Part shown: positions 8,714 through 21,560 of the stretch, in pieces | Layout: the number at the start of each line of letters is the position of its first letter | Position numbering within the stretch: the first letter of the stretch is position 1 | Assembly (NCBI RefSeq): GCF_039830135.1 | Contig: NZ_CP156081.1 | Span: forward strand, 3,024,001 to 3,088,000 | Reading direction: 5' to 3' | DNA from: Defluviimonas sp. SAOS-178_SWC | Lineage (GTDB): Bacteria; Pseudomonadota; Alphaproteobacteria; Rhodobacterales; Rhodobacteraceae | DNA: 64,000 nucleotides | The notes under the pieces: model-generated | The model's database searches: none | The model's input: only the letters and a program-made list of their open reading frames with translations | Told to the model about the DNA's origin: nothing | Made by a program: the position numbers and the translations under genes

Positions 8714-9802
8714 TTAACCGGCGATTTCCGTGGCGAAAGCTCCCGGCAGGGAAACTTCCAGAATCTCGACATCGGCGCTCGGACCGGCCCAGCGGGTGCG
8801 CATTCCCGGCGGGATGACGAAGGCGTCACCGGGGGTCAGGCGGAAGGGGTCCTTGCCCTCGCCTTCAAGCGTGACCGCGCCTTCCATGACGAAACCGAAC
8901 AATATGTCGGCGTCGTGGACTGTCCAGGCCGGCTCTCCTTGCCCTTTCCGAACAACCTGGACACTGGCGACGCCCCTAGTGTTGCGGTTGATCGTGGTGT
9001 CGCGGCTGACATAACCCGGCAGCCGGAACGGTGCCCAGTCGGCACCGGCCGCGACATTGTAAACGAAGCGCTGCCCCTGCCATTCACGGTCCGGGCGCAG
9101 ATGCGGGGTGGGCAGCTTCATCTCATGGTCGATCTCGGTGATATGCTCGGCGGGCACGCCGATCTCGATCACCTCGATCCCGTCCGAGGCTTCCAGAACG
9201 CGGTGACGAATCTCGGGCGGCTGGATGAAGCAATCCCCGGCGGTCAGCCGGATCGGCGGGCCCTGATCCTCGTAGACCACGTCGACCCAACCCTTGTAGC
9301 AAAAGATCAGCTGGAACCCGACCTTGTGGAAATGCACCATGTCGGGCACCGGACCGCCATCCGGGATGCGGATATGGCTGGCGATGATCGAACCGCCGAG
9401 CCGCGAAGGGATGAGGTCGCGGTACTGCATCCCCGCCCGCCCGATCACCCAGGGCGCCTGATCGGCAAGGCGGCGGACGACGAAGGCATGTTCGGTCGGC
9501 GGCAGAACGAGCGGCGGGTTCAGCGCATCGACAAACACCCGCGTCCCGCCGGGAGAGACGAGATCGCGCGCACCATCGGCGAAGCCGTCGGGGTCGTCTG
9601 TCCGGATGTTCAGGGTCGCAGGGTTGCCCTCTTCCTCCGCGTCGAGCCGGACGCGCAGCCCGTGACCGGAAAACACGGCCACCGCCGGATTGTCGGCCGG
9701 ATAGATCATGTCGAGACGCATACGGAGCACGTTGGTGAAGAACGACAGGTCCTTTCGCAGACTCGCGGTCGGCAGAACGATCTCGGCGCGAATTTCAGAC
9801 AT
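8714..9802 (-). CDS. VOC-like/double-cupin fusion protein
   Basis: The 362-residue protein has three parts. Residues about 1-80 look like a glyoxalase/VOC half (LPTASLRKDLSFFTNVLRMRLDMIYPADNP...). A first cupin lies at about 130-225, with candidate metal ligands in DMVHFHKVGFQ and IQPPEIRHRV. A second cupin at about 265-360 (ILFGFVMEGAVTLEGEG, LTPGDAFVIPPGMRTRW) lacks the histidines. This suggests one catalytic or binding cupin and one structural cupin. The substrate is unknown; related proteins are annotated only as cupin-domain proteins. The gene is divergent from maeB across a 138-base region. Confidence 0.8.
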   Translation of the reverse strand: MSEIRAEIVLPTASLRKDLSFFTNVLRMRLDMIYPADNPAVAVFSGHGLRVRLDAEEEGNPATLNIRTDDPDGFADGARDLVSPGGTRVFVDALNPPLVLPPTEHAFVVRRLADQAPWVIGRAGMQYRDLIPSRLGGSIIASHIRIPDGGPVPDMVHFHKVGFQLIFCYKGWVDVVYEDQGPPIRLTAGDCFIQPPEIRHRVLEASDGIEVIEIGVPAEHITEIDHEMKLPTPHLRPDREWQGQRFVYNVAAGADWAPFRLPGYVSRDTTINRNTRGVASVQVVRKGQGEPAWTVHDADILFGFVMEGAVTLEGEGKDPFRLTPGDAFVIPPGMRTRWAGPSADVEILEVSLPGAFATEIAG

Positions 9803-9940
9803 TTCCCGCTCCTCCCATGCTATGGCAGACTGGGAGGCGGCGCGTCGAATTGCAAGACGTTGCCGACCGCCGCCAAAAGGGCTATCGAAGTCAAAGAGGG
9901 TAGTTTAATACTAAACGACATTTTCGGGGGAGGAGCGAAC

Positions 9941-12220
9941 ATGGACGAGACACGGCAGGAAAACACCCGCCAGGCGGCGCTCGACTATCACGAGTTCCCG
10001 AAGCCCGGAAAGCTTGAGATCCGCGCGACGAAGCCGATGGCCAACGGCCGCGATCTTTCCCGCGCCTATTCGCCCGGCGTCGCCGAGGCCTGTCTTGAGA
10101 TCAAGTCGGACGCGGCCACCGCCAGCCGCTACACCGCCAAGGGCAACCTCGTCGCCGTCGTCACCAACGGCACCGCCGTTCTCGGGCTCGGCAATATCGG
10201 CGCGCTGGCGTCAAAGCCGGTGATGGAGGGCAAGGCGGTTCTCTTCAAGAAATTCGCCTCGATCGACTGTTTCGACATCGAGCTGAACGAACCCGATCCC
10301 GAGAAGCTCGCCGACATCGTCTGCGCGCTGGAGCCGACCTTCGGCGCGATAAACCTTGAAGACATCAAGGCGCCGGACTGTTTCATCGTCGAGAAGCTTT
10401 GCCGCGAGCGGATGAACATCCCGGTTTTCCACGACGACCAGCACGGCACCGCCATCGTCGTCGGCGCGGCGGCGACCAACGCGCTCCACGTCGCGGGGAA
10501 ATCCTTCGACACGATCAAGGTCGTCTCGACCGGCGGCGGCGCGGCGGGGATCGCCTGCCTCGACATGCTCCTGAAGCTTGGCGTGCGGCGCGAGAATGTC
10601 TGGCTCTGTGACCTCGAAGGCCTCATCTACGAGGGCCGCGAGGCACAGATGACCCCGCAGAAGGCCGCCTATGCGCAAGGCACGACGCAAGCGACGCTCG
10701 ACGAGGTGATCGAAGGCGCCGACCTGTTCCTCGGCCTCTCCGGCCCCGGCGTGTTGACGGCTGCGATGGTCAAGAAGATGGCCGCGCGCCCCATCGTCTT
10801 CGCGCTCGCCAATCCGATGCCGGAGATCCTGCCGGACGAGGTGCGATCCGTCGCCCCGGACGCGATCATCGCCACTGGCCGGTCGGATTTCCCGAACCAG
10901 GTCAACAACGTCCTCTGCTTCCCGTTCATCTTCCGCGGTGCCCTCGACGTCGGCGCGACGACGATCAACGACGAGATGCAGCTCGCCTGCATCGACGGGA
11001 TCGCCGCTCTCGCCCGCGCCACGACCTCGGCGGAGGCCGCCGCGGCCTATCAGGGCGAAACCCTGACCTTCGGCGCCGATTACCTGATCCCGAAGCCCTT
11101 CGACCCGCGCCTGATCGGCACCGTCGCCTCCGCCGTCGCCAAGGCGGCGATGGCCACCGGCGTCGCCGCGCGCCCGATCGAGGACATGGACGCCTACAAG
11201 CGCAAGCTCGACGGCTCCGTCTTCCGTTCCGCGCTTCTGATGCGGCCGGTCTTCGAGGCCGCCCGCACCGCCCAGCGCAAGATCATCTTCGCCGAGGGCG
11301 AGGACGAACGGGTGCTGCGCGCCGCCAACGCGATACTGGAAGAGATGACCGACAGCCCGATCCTGATCGGCAGACCCGAGGTGATCGAGCGGCGCTGCGA
11401 CCGCGCCGGCCTGCCGATCCGCCCTGGCCGCGATTTCGAGGTCGTGAACCCTGAAAACGACCCGCGCTACCGCGACTACTGGGGCAGCTACCACGAGCTG
11501 ATGGCGCGGCAGGGCGTGACGCCCGATCTCGCCCGCGCGATCCTCAGGACGAACACCACCGCGATTGCCGCCATCGCCGTCCATCGTGGCGACGCCGACA
11601 GCATGATCTGCGGCACGTTCGGGCAGTATCTCTGGCACCTCAACTACATCCAGCAGATTCTCGCCCGCGACGGGCTGACGCCGCATGGCGCGCTCTCGCT
11701 GATGATTCAGGAGGACGGCCCCCTCTTTATCGCCGACACCCATGTCAATGCCGTGCCGACGCCCGAGCAGATCGCCACCACGATCTGCGGTGCCGCCCGG
11801 CACGCGCGGCGCTTCGGCATCCAGCCCAAGGTGGCGCTCTGCTCGCATTCGAACTTTGGCAGCCTCAACTCCGATTCGGGCCAGCGCATGCGCGCGGCGA
11901 TGGAGATCCTCGACGCCAAGGGCGTTGACTTTGCCTACGAGGGCGAGATGTCGGCCGACGTCGCGCTCGACCCCGACCTGCGTGCCCGGGTCTTCCCCGG
12001 CAGCCGGATCGAGGGCGCGGCCAATATCCTCGTCTTCGCCTATACCGACGCGGCCAATACGGCGCGAAACATGCTGAAGATGAAGGCAAACGGGCTCGAG
12101 GTCGGGCCGATCCTGATGGGGATGGGCAACCGGGCCCATATCGTTACCCCGTCGATCACGGCGCGCGGGTTGCTGAACGTGACGGCCATCGCCGGCACAC
12201 CGGTGTCGCTATACAGTTGA
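9941..12220 (+). CDS. maeB: NADP-dependent malic enzyme with C-terminal phosphotransacetylase-like domain
   Basis: The 759-residue MaeB decarboxylates malate to pyruvate with NADP reduction. Residues about 1-420 form the malic enzyme domain ([20 protein letters not shown], the nucleotide-binding [15 protein letters not shown], and [11 protein letters not shown]). Residues about 440-759 form the phosphate acetyl/butyryltransferase-like domain ([15 protein letters not shown]). In characterised MaeB enzymes this domain is regulatory and binds acetyl-CoA rather than being catalytic. The ATG at 9941 follows a GGGGGAGGAG ribosome binding site. Longer readings upstream run antisense to other genes and were rejected. 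Confidence 0.95.
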   Translation: MDETRQENTRQAALDYHEFPKPGKLEIRATKPMANGRDLSRAYSPGVAEACLEIKSDAATASRYTAKGNLVAVVTNGTAVLGLGNIGALASKPVMEGKAVLFKKFASIDCFDIELNEPDPEKLADIVCALEPTFGAINLEDIKAPDCFIVEKLCRERMNIPVFHDDQHGTAIVVGAAATNALHVAGKSFDTIKVVSTGGGAAGIACLDMLLKLGVRRENVWLCDLEGLIYEGREAQMTPQKAAYAQGTTQATLDEVIEGADLFLGLSGPGVLTAAMVKKMAARPIVFALANPMPEILPDEVRSVAPDAIIATGRSDFPNQVNNVLCFPFIFRGALDVGATTINDEMQLACIDGIAALARATTSAEAAAAYQGETLTFGADYLIPKPFDPRLIGTVASAVAKAAMATGVAARPIEDMDAYKRKLDGSVFRSALLMRPVFEAARTAQRKIIFAEGEDERVLRAANAILEEMTDSPILIGRPEVIERRCDRAGLPIRPGRDFEVVNPENDPRYRDYWGSYHELMARQGVTPDLARAILRTNTTAIAAIAVHRGDADSMICGTFGQYLWHLNYIQQILARDGLTPHGALSLMIQEDGPLFIADTHVNAVPTPEQIATTICGAARHARRFGIQPKVALCSHSNFGSLNSDSGQRMRAAMEILDAKGVDFAYEGEMSADVALDPDLRARVFPGSRIEGAANILVFAYTDAANTARNMLKMKANGLEVGPILMGMGNRAHIVTPSITARGLLNVTAIAGTPVSLYS

Positions 12221-12270
12221 CCGGCGGACCGAATCAGATTTCCGGAATTTACAATCCGCCCGACGGAGGG

Positions 12271-12359
12271 TTTGCAAACTTTCGCCGGCTTCGCGCATTA
12301 TTCTGACGTTGGGGCAAGTTTGCAAAAATTTGCGGGCGACGCCTGGCCAATTCTGCAAA
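12271..12359. promoter_or_regulatory. Putative ScfR/PccR-type operator cluster upstream of prpE
   Basis: Two perfect TTTGCAAA palindromes occur at 12271-12278 and 12319-12326, the second followed two bases later by TTTGC, and a degenerate TCTGCAAA lies at 12352-12359. ScfR-family regulators (RamB, PccR), which control acetate and propionate metabolism, recognise TTTGCAAA-based sites. The position upstream of a propionyl-CoA synthetase gene fits. The regulator gene itself is not in this window. Confidence 0.6.
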
Positions 12360-12455
12360 TGAATCCCCCGCCACGCCGCTTGTGATCGGTAACAGCGTTG
12401 CGCGCGCGACTGCGGGTCGCGTAACTATCCGCAGGCTTTGGAGGAGGCGTCGACG

Positions 12456-14348
12456 ATGGGATATTCCGAGATCTATTCCGCCTGGAAGGCTGACCCGGAA
12501 ACATTCTGGATGCGGGCAGCCGAGGCGATCGACTGGGTGACACCGCCGAGCAAGGCGCTCTTCGCCGAACATGCGCCGATCTACGAATGGTACTCCGATG
12601 CCCGGGTCAACACCTGCTGGAACGCGGTCGACCGCCATGTGGAGGCCGGGCGCGGCAACCAGCTGGCGATCATCCACGACAGTCCGATCACGCATTCGAC
12701 CAAGGGCATCACCTATGCTGAACTCCGCGACCGGGTGGCCAGCCTCGCCGGCGCACTCCGCGCCAAAGGGATCGAGAAGGGCGACCGCGTCATCATCTAC
12801 ATGCCGATGGTTCCCGAGGCGCTGGAAGCGATGCTGGCCTGCGCCCGGCTGGGCGCCATCCATTCGGTCGTGTTCGGTGGTTTCGCCGCGAACGAACTCG
12901 CCGTCCGGATCGACGATGCGAAACCGAAGGCCATCATTGCCGCGTCCTGCGGTCTCGAACCGGGGCGCACGGTGCATTACAAGCCCCTCCTCGACGCCGC
13001 CATCGACCAGGCGACGCACAAGCCCGACTTCACCGTGATCTTCCAGCGCGAGCAGGAGGTGGCGAAGCTGATCGAAGGCCGCGATTTCAACTGGCACGGC
13101 TTCCAGTACGGCGTCGAGCCTGCCGAATGCGTCCCGGTCGAGGGCAACCATCCAGTCTATATCCTCTATACGTCCGGCACGACCGGACAGCCGAAGGGCG
13201 TCGTGCGGCCGACCGCCGGGCACCTCGTCGCGCTGAACTGGACGATGAAGAACCTCTACAACGTCGAGGCCGGCGACGTCTTCTGGGCGGCTTCGGATGT
13301 CGGCTGGGTCGTCGGCCACAGCTACATCTGCTACGGCCCCCTGATCGCCGGCTGCACCACGATCGTGTTCGAGGGCAAGCCGGTCGGCACGCCCGACGCG
13401 GGCACCTTCTGGCGGGTGATCCAGAACCACAGGGTGAAGTCGTTCTTCACCGCGCCGACCGCGCTGCGCGCGATCAAGCGCGAAGACCCGAACGGAGAAC
13501 TTATCAAGGACTACAACCTGCGCAACCTTCAGGCGCTTTACCTTGCGGGCGAACGCGCAGACCCCGACACGATCAAATGGGCCCAGCGCCACCTGCGCAT
13601 GCCGGTGATCGACCACTGGTGGCAGACCGAGACCGGCTGGGCCATCGCCGGCAATCCGCTCGGGATCGAGGAGCTTCCGGTCAAGATCGGCTCCCCCTCG
13701 GTCGCCATGCCCGGCTACGACGTGCAGGTGCTCGATGAGGGCGGCCATCCGCTGAAGCCCGGTGAGCTTGGCGCCATCGCCGTGAAACTGCCCCTTCCCC
13801 CGGGCACGCTGCCGACGCTCTGGAATGCCGAGGAACGGTTCAGGAAGTCCTACCTCAACCACTTCCCCGGCTATTACGAGACGGGCGACGCGGGCTATAT
13901 CGACGAGGATGGATACCTCTACATCATGGCCCGGACCGACGACGTCATCAACGTCGCCGGCCACCGGCTTTCGACCGGCGCCATGGAAGAGGTGCTGGCA
14001 TCCCACGACGACGTCGCCGAATGCGCGGTGATCGGCGTCGCGGATCAGCTCAAGGGTCAGATGCCCGTGGGCTTCCTCTGCCTCAACAAGGGGTCGAACC
14101 GGCCGCATGAAGAGGTGGTGAAGGAGTGCGTGAAGCTGGTGCGCGACCAGATCGGTCCCGTCGCTGCCTTCAAGCTCGCCTGCGTGGTGGACCGGCTGCC
14201 CAAGACACGCTCGGGCAAGATCCTGCGCGGCACGATGGTCAAGATCGCCGATGGCGAAAGCTACAAGATGCCCGCGACGATCGACGACCCGGCAATCCTC
14301 GACGAAATCGCGGTCGCGCTGCGCGGTATCGGCTATCCGGCTGGATAG
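12456..14348 (+). CDS. prpE: Propionyl-CoA synthetase
   Basis: The 630-residue AMP-forming ligase activates propionate to propionyl-CoA. The N-terminal ACAS_N region (YSEIYSAWKADPETFWMRAAEAIDW) is characteristic of PrpE rather than Acs. The adenylation motif YTSGTTGQPKG lies near residue 240, VIDHWWQTETGWAI near 385, and the catalytic lysine in LPKTRSGKILRG near 592. ATG 12456 sits eight bases after GGAGGAGG; a TTG at 12438 lies upstream of that ribosome binding site and was rejected. Regulation by an ScfR-type protein is suggested by the TTTGCAAA sites upstream. Confidence 0.93.
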   Translation: MGYSEIYSAWKADPETFWMRAAEAIDWVTPPSKALFAEHAPIYEWYSDARVNTCWNAVDRHVEAGRGNQLAIIHDSPITHSTKGITYAELRDRVASLAGALRAKGIEKGDRVIIYMPMVPEALEAMLACARLGAIHSVVFGGFAANELAVRIDDAKPKAIIAASCGLEPGRTVHYKPLLDAAIDQATHKPDFTVIFQREQEVAKLIEGRDFNWHGFQYGVEPAECVPVEGNHPVYILYTSGTTGQPKGVVRPTAGHLVALNWTMKNLYNVEAGDVFWAASDVGWVVGHSYICYGPLIAGCTTIVFEGKPVGTPDAGTFWRVIQNHRVKSFFTAPTALRAIKREDPNGELIKDYNLRNLQALYLAGERADPDTIKWAQRHLRMPVIDHWWQTETGWAIAGNPLGIEELPVKIGSPSVAMPGYDVQVLDEGGHPLKPGELGAIAVKLPLPPGTLPTLWNAEERFRKSYLNHFPGYYETGDAGYIDEDGYLYIMARTDDVINVAGHRLSTGAMEEVLASHDDVAECAVIGVADQLKGQMPVGFLCLNKGSNRPHEEVVKECVKLVRDQIGPVAAFKLACVVDRLPKTRSGKILRGTMVKIADGESYKMPATIDDPAILDEIAVALRGIGYPAG

Positions 14349-14371
14349 CAGAACGAAACAATCCTTGCCCC

Positions 14372-14394
14372 CGCTGCGGATATTTGCCGCAGCG
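14372..14394 (+). terminator. Hairpin after prpE
   Basis: CGCTGCGG at 14372-14379 pairs perfectly with CCGCAGCG at 14387-14394 around a 7-base loop, 23 bases after the prpE stop. No T-run follows, so it may be a terminator or an RNA-stabilising 3' hairpin. Confidence 0.45.
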
Positions 14395-14519
14395 AACCGG
14401 AACTTGACCATTCAGACAGGTTGGCGGAAGACAGAACCTCGCGTACAAGCAGAGTATCATGCAACTAAAACTTGTATTCAAAGGTTTATCGAGTTTCGTT
14501 CGCCCCCTGGAGTTCCATC

Positions 14520-16042
14520 TTGGACGACGGTGAACCACGCGCGTCCGGCCGATCTCGGCGCGAGGTCGAAACGGGCAAGATGACTCTTCTGGGCCACGAC
14601 CTGAGGGCCGCCGTTTCCGATATCATCGGGGGCCTCCGGCTGATCGACCAGGACGGGTTCGACGACGCGACGCGGCTGCAGCTGGAACGGATCCGCGCCT
14701 CGGGCGAAATCCTCGCGCGGCTTCTCGAACAGGGCCTGGCGATGATGCTCGGAGAAGACGATTTCGCCGCGACGCACCCCGCCAACCTGCAAATGGCGCG
14801 GTTCCTTTACGATATCGAGATGCGCTGGTCGGGGCGCGCCAGCGAGAAGGGGCTGGACTTCAAGGTCTCCCGCTCCGGCGACGTGCCGCAAGTCTTGACA
14901 CTCGACCGCATCGCGTTGGAACGGATCCTCTCCAACATCCTCTCCAACGCCGTCAAGTACACCGATGAAGGCACTGTTGGCCTCGACATCTGCATGGCCG
15001 ACACCGGCGCGCTCAGGATCACCGTCGTCGACCAGGGCCCCGGCTTTTCGGCCGATGCTCTGACCCGGCTCTTCGAGTTCAAGGGACGCCCTGACGGCAC
15101 CGGAAAGCCCGGACAGGGGCTCGGGATGCATATCACCAAGAGCATGGCCGGACGCCTCGGCGGCACGATCAGCGTGGAGAACCTGCCGACTCGCGGGGCG
15201 CGCGTGACGCTCGACCTGCCGCCCGATACCTGGACGATTGCAGCGTCGGAACCGATCGTGGAATTGCCGGACCTGAGCCGGACTAAGGTTCTCGTGGCCG
15301 AGGACAACGCGACCAACCAGACCATCATCGGACACATGCTCGCCAAGATGGGCGCGCAGTACGAGATCGCCGAAGACGGGGTCGAGGCGCTGCACTGGCT
15401 CGAACGCGAGAATTTCGACCTCGCCCTCATCGATATCGAGATGCCGCGGCTGAGCGGGATCGACGTGATCCGCGCCCTGCGCGCCAACGACCGGCTGCAT
15501 TCGCACATGCCGATCATCGCGATCACCGCCTATGTGCTGCGCGCCAACCGCGATGCGATCTACGCCGCCGGGGCCGATGCGATCCTCGCCAAACCGCTGG
15601 CGGGGCTCGAAACCTTCGGCATGGCCATCACCAACGTCCTCAACCGGGTAAACCGGCCCGAGGAAGACCAGACCGTCCAGGCCGACGAGATGGCGGAGTT
15701 CGACCGCGCCAGCTTCGACCGGTTGATCGACATCGCCGGGCCGGTGGCATCGCGCGAACTGCTGGAGCGTCTTTGCAACGATCTGCGCAAAACGGAACGC
15801 GGCCTCGTTGCCGGACTGGCAGACAACGACATCGCCGCCATCCGGGCCGAGACCCACGTGCTCATCGCGCTTGCCGGGGCGGTCGGCGCGGCGCGGCTTC
15901 AGGCGCTGGCACAGACCTTGAATGTCGCCGCCCACCGGCGCGAACGCGGCGATCTCTCGCAACTCGGCCGCGATGCGCTGGCGCAGCTCGACCGGCTCAT
16001 CCATTTCGTCAATCAGGAACGCGCGCGTCGGGGCGAGGCCGC

Positions 16043-16046
<4 letters not shown>
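14520..16046 (+). CDS. Hybrid histidine kinase (HisKA-HATPase-REC-HPt)
   Basis: The protein is a soluble-looking hybrid sensor kinase without a transmembrane segment or recognisable sensory domain. HisKA is at about 20-85 with the phospho-accepting His in GHDLRAAVSDIIG (residue 26 for a TTG start at 14520). HATPase_c is at about 120-235 (NILSNAVKYT, VDQGPGF, GQGLGMHI), REC at about 258-375 (LVAEDNATNQ, LIDIEMP) and an HPt-like domain at about 400-500 with ETHVLIALAGAVGA. ATG 14580 would leave only five residues before the His, so a longer start is preferred; TTG 14520 has GGAG eight bases upstream and TTG 14472 is also possible. Its stop overlaps the response-regulator start, so the two genes form one phosphorelay. 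Confidence 0.85.
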
Positions 16047-17422
<1,376 letters not shown>

Positions 17423-17428
17423 GCCCGT

Positions 17429-18196
17429 TCAGACGAACTGTTCGCGCGTCAGCCGCTCTTCGAGACCGTGACCGGGATCGAAGAGAATGCGGTGGCGCAC
17501 CGACGGCTCCGACTGCACCTCGACCGTCACCACGTCGCGGGCGGAGCGCCCGTCGGCATCGGCCATGACCGGGCGCTTCTGCGGGTCGAGCACATCGAAA
17601 CGCACCTTCGCGGTCATCGGCAGAAGCGCCCCCCGCCAGCGCCGCGGCCGGAATGCCGCCATTGCCGTCAGCGCCAGCACCTCGGCGCCGATGGGCAGGA
17701 TAGGCCCGTGCGCGGAGTAGTTGTAGGCGGTCGATCCCGCCGGCGTGCACACCAGCGCACCGTCGCAGACAAGCTCCTCCATCCGCATCTTGCCGTCGAT
17801 GGTGATCCTGAGCTTCGCCGCCTGCGGGCCGGCGCGCAGAAGCGAGACCTCGTTGATCGCCAGCGCCTCGTGGACGGTCCCGTCGGCACGGGTCGCGCGC
17901 ATGGAAAGCGGGTTGATCACCTCTTCCTCGGCCGACTCGAGCCGCTCGCGCAGCCCCTCCTCGCCGTATTCGTTCATCAGAAAACCGATCGTGCCGCAGT
18001 TCATTCCATATACCGGAACATCCATCGCCTGCGTCGCGTGCAGCGTGTGCAGCATGAAGCCGTCGCCGCCGAGCGCAACGATCACCTCGGCCTTATCCAG
18101 AGGCACCGAACCGTAGATCGCCGAGAGCTTGGCAAGCGCGTCCTTCGCCGCCTCGCTGTCGCTTGCCAGAAACGTGATCTTGCCTGCCTTCGGCAC
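17429..18196 (-). CDS. nadK: NAD kinase
   Basis: The 255-residue enzyme phosphorylates NAD to NADP. It contains the GGDGFML motif near residue 45 (NAD-kinase GGDGT-like) and NEVSLLRA plus the conserved [19 protein letters not shown] near residue 155. The start is taken as GTG 18196, which has GGGG six bases upstream and gives the normal alphaproteobacterial length. ATG 18232 is in frame but has no ribosome binding site. It converges with the response-regulator gene (six-base gap) and is divergent from the multicopper oxidase. Confidence 0.92.
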   Translation of the reverse strand: MPKAGKITFLASDSEAAKDALAKLSAIYGSVPLDKAEVIVALGGDGFMLHTLHATQAMDVPVYGMNCGTIGFLMNEYGEEGLRERLESAEEEVINPLSMRATRADGTVHEALAINEVSLLRAGPQAAKLRITIDGKMRMEELVCDGALVCTPAGSTAYNYSAHGPILPIGAEVLALTAMAAFRPRRWRGALLPMTAKVRFDVLDPQKRPVMADADGRSARDVVTVEVQSEPSVRHRILFDPGHGLEERLTREQFV

Positions 18197-18299
18197 CGCT
18201 GGCCCCTTTCGTCCTTTCGTGCATTGATCCATGCAGTGGACTGCGAAGACAACCCCATCCGCGCCGTGCAGTGATTGGATGAGATGGAAAGGCCCGCCC

Positions 18300-19751
18300 G
18301 TGACTCTTTTGCCAACCGTTTCCCGCCGCACTCTGCTGGCCGGCCTCGGCGGCCTTGCACTCGCGGCCCCGGCGCTTCTGCGCCCCCGCCCGGCCTATGC
18401 CGCGCTGACCGGGCGGCCGTTCGCGCAGCCCGCTCTCGACGCCGGCCGCACGGAAGCCGGGCGCCGGGTCTTCGATCTCGCGGTCGCGGCGGGTCGCCAC
18501 CAATTCCTCGACGGGGTCGAGACCGCGACGACCGGCATCAATTCCGCCTTCCTCGGCCCGATCCTCTCGGCCCGGGCCGGTGACGCGCTCCGGATGAACG
18601 TCGCGAACGGTCTACGGGAGCCGATGACCCTTCACTGGCACGGCCTTCACCTTCCTGCCGCCGCCGATGGCGGCCCGCATCAGGAAATCGCACCGGGCGC
18701 CGTGTGGTCGCCGGAATTCGACCTGCGCCAGAAGGCGGGCACCTTCTGGTTTCACGGTCACCAGCACCGCAAGACCGCCGAGCATGTCTGGGCGGGCATG
18801 GCCGGGGTGATCCGGATTTCTGACAACGAAGAGGACGCGCTGCCCCTGCCCCGGACGCATGGCGAGGACGATTTCACCCTCGTTCTTCAGGACCGGCGCT
18901 TCGACCCGGCGGGCCAGATGCCCTACGACGCGAACATGCACGACCGCATGGCCGGGATGCAGGGCGACGTGATGCTGGTTAACGGCCTCGCCTCCCCCGT
19001 CCTCGACGCCGATGCCCCGCGTCTCCGGCTGCGGATCCTCAATGGCGCCAACGGGTCGTTCTACCGCCTCCATTTCGCAGACGACCGCGTCTTTCACCAG
19101 ATCGCCTCGGATGGCGGCCTGCTGGGTGCGCCCGTGGCAATGCGGGACACAGTGCTCAGCCCCGGGGAACGCGCCGAATTCCTGCTCGACCTCGCCGACG
19201 GTGCGACGGCCCAGCTCCGGGCCGAGGCCTTCGGCGCGGAAGCGCCGGTGATGGGCAGCGCCGGCATCCGCGAGGTGATGACCTTCCGCCCGAAAGCCGC
19301 CCGCGCATCGGCGCCGGCGCTGCCGGCGCGGCTGGCCGAGATCGCCCCCCCGCCCAAGGCGACGGGCGAGACCCGCAGCTTCATGCTTTCGATGAGCGGC
19401 ATGGGCATGGTGGGCGATTTCCTCATCAACGGCAGGCAATACGATCATGCCCGAATCGACTTCTCCGTCCCGCTAGGCGCGGCCGAGACCTGGATCTGGG
19501 AAAACACCACGCCGATGATCCACCCGATCCATATCCATGACGTGCAGTTCCGCATCCTCGACCGCAACGGACGGCCACCCGCACCGAAGGAAGCCGGGCT
19601 GAAGGACACGGTCCTGATCGGACCCGGCGAGAAAGTGACGCTCAGGATGCGGTTTGACGATTATGCCGACCCGGTTCACCCCTACATGTATCACTGTCAT
19701 ATCCTCGAACATGAGGACGCGGGCATGATGGGCCAATTCACGGTCGTCTGA
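18300..19751 (+). CDS. Tat-exported multicopper oxidase
   Basis: The 483-residue protein begins with a twin-arginine signal ([20 protein letters not shown]) for folded export. It carries the four copper-binding motifs of the CueO/laccase/CopA family: HWHGLHL, FHGHQH, HPIHIH, and the C-terminal [13 protein letters not shown] with the type-1 Cys/His/Met ligands. It probably oxidises Cu(I) or phenolic/metal substrates in the periplasm. The methionine-rich stretch [11 protein letters not shown] could bind Cu(I). GTG 18300 has GGAAAGG eight bases upstream; ATG 18279 is an alternative start. Confidence 0.9.
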   Translation: MTLLPTVSRRTLLAGLGGLALAAPALLRPRPAYAALTGRPFAQPALDAGRTEAGRRVFDLAVAAGRHQFLDGVETATTGINSAFLGPILSARAGDALRMNVANGLREPMTLHWHGLHLPAAADGGPHQEIAPGAVWSPEFDLRQKAGTFWFHGHQHRKTAEHVWAGMAGVIRISDNEEDALPLPRTHGEDDFTLVLQDRRFDPAGQMPYDANMHDRMAGMQGDVMLVNGLASPVLDADAPRLRLRILNGANGSFYRLHFADDRVFHQIASDGGLLGAPVAMRDTVLSPGERAEFLLDLADGATAQLRAEAFGAEAPVMGSAGIREVMTFRPKAARASAPALPARLAEIAPPPKATGETRSFMLSMSGMGMVGDFLINGRQYDHARIDFSVPLGAAETWIWENTTPMIHPIHIHDVQFRILDRNGRPPAPKEAGLKDTVLIGPGEKVTLRMRFDDYADPVHPYMYHCHILEHEDAGMMGQFTVV

Positions 19752-19879
19752 CGACGTTCGCGAAGTGTTTCCTATAGTGAATTTTATTTCGCCCTTGTGC
19801 GCGAAGAGGTCGGATTCTTTCTTTTCGCATCGCCGAGCGTCGGCTAAAGAGCATAAACCGCTGGCTTCAGGAGACGCCC

Positions 19880-21175
<1,296 letters not shown>

Positions 21176-21204
21176 GCGCGCCGCTTAGGACGGTAGACGT
21201 AGTG

Positions 21205-21228
21205 AAGCCCCCGCTCACGCGGGGGCTT
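21205..21228. terminator. Intrinsic terminator after glyA
   Basis: AAGCCCCCGC (21205-21214) and GCGGGGGCTT (21219-21228) form a perfect ten-base-pair stem with a TCAC tetraloop, 30 bases after the glyA stop and followed by TTGCTTATT. It lies between convergent glyA and the YiaAB gene and could serve both. Confidence 0.8.
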
Positions 21229-21245
21229 TGCTTATTGGCCCCGGA

Positions 21246-21524
21246 TCATTTCGGCTCGGTCACGAACTCCGCCAGAAGCTTCTCGTTCCGCGCCTCTTCA
21301 AGCTGGCGGATCCGGTCGTCCAGCGCGCGGGAGTCGAAGCGGTACTTGACCACGTTGATCAGGCTCAGGGTCAGAAGAACGATCCCCATCCCCCAATACC
21401 CCTTGGTGGCGAGCGGCACGTCGACCGACATGTAGAGCGAGATCGCGAGAAGCGTGTAGGCGGCAACCACGCCCAGCGCATTCAGGCCCATGATCATTGC
21501 GGCGTCGGTTTTCTGGAAGTTCAT
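21246..21524 (-). CDS. YiaA/YiaB-type two-helix inner-membrane protein
   Basis: The 92-residue protein has two hydrophobic helices (about 10-32 and 40-60) separated by a short loop, then a charged amphipathic C-terminal tail (RFDSRALDDRIRQLEEARNEK) likely to be a coiled coil. The pattern fits the YiaAB two-helix domain family. It lies directly downstream of the pspA-like gene (36-base gap, same strand), so a shared role in membrane stress is suggested but not proven. Confidence 0.8.
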   Translation of the reverse strand: MNFQKTDAAMIMGLNALGVVAAYTLLAISLYMSVDVPLATKGYWGMGIVLLTLSLINVVKYRFDSRALDDRIRQLEEARNEKLLAEFVTEPK

Positions 21525-21560
21525 CTCAGGTCTCCTCGTTCGGAAATGGTTGGCATTGTG

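Noticed and set aside
9100..9940. Extension of maeB upstream to 7997
   Set aside because: The frame stays open but runs antisense to deoA, cdd and the cupin gene; the GGGGGAGGAG at 9926 and MaeB homology fix the start at 9941.
10211..12139. 642-codon minus-strand frame over maeB
   Set aside because: Antisense to a clearly conserved malic enzyme; translation lacks motifs.
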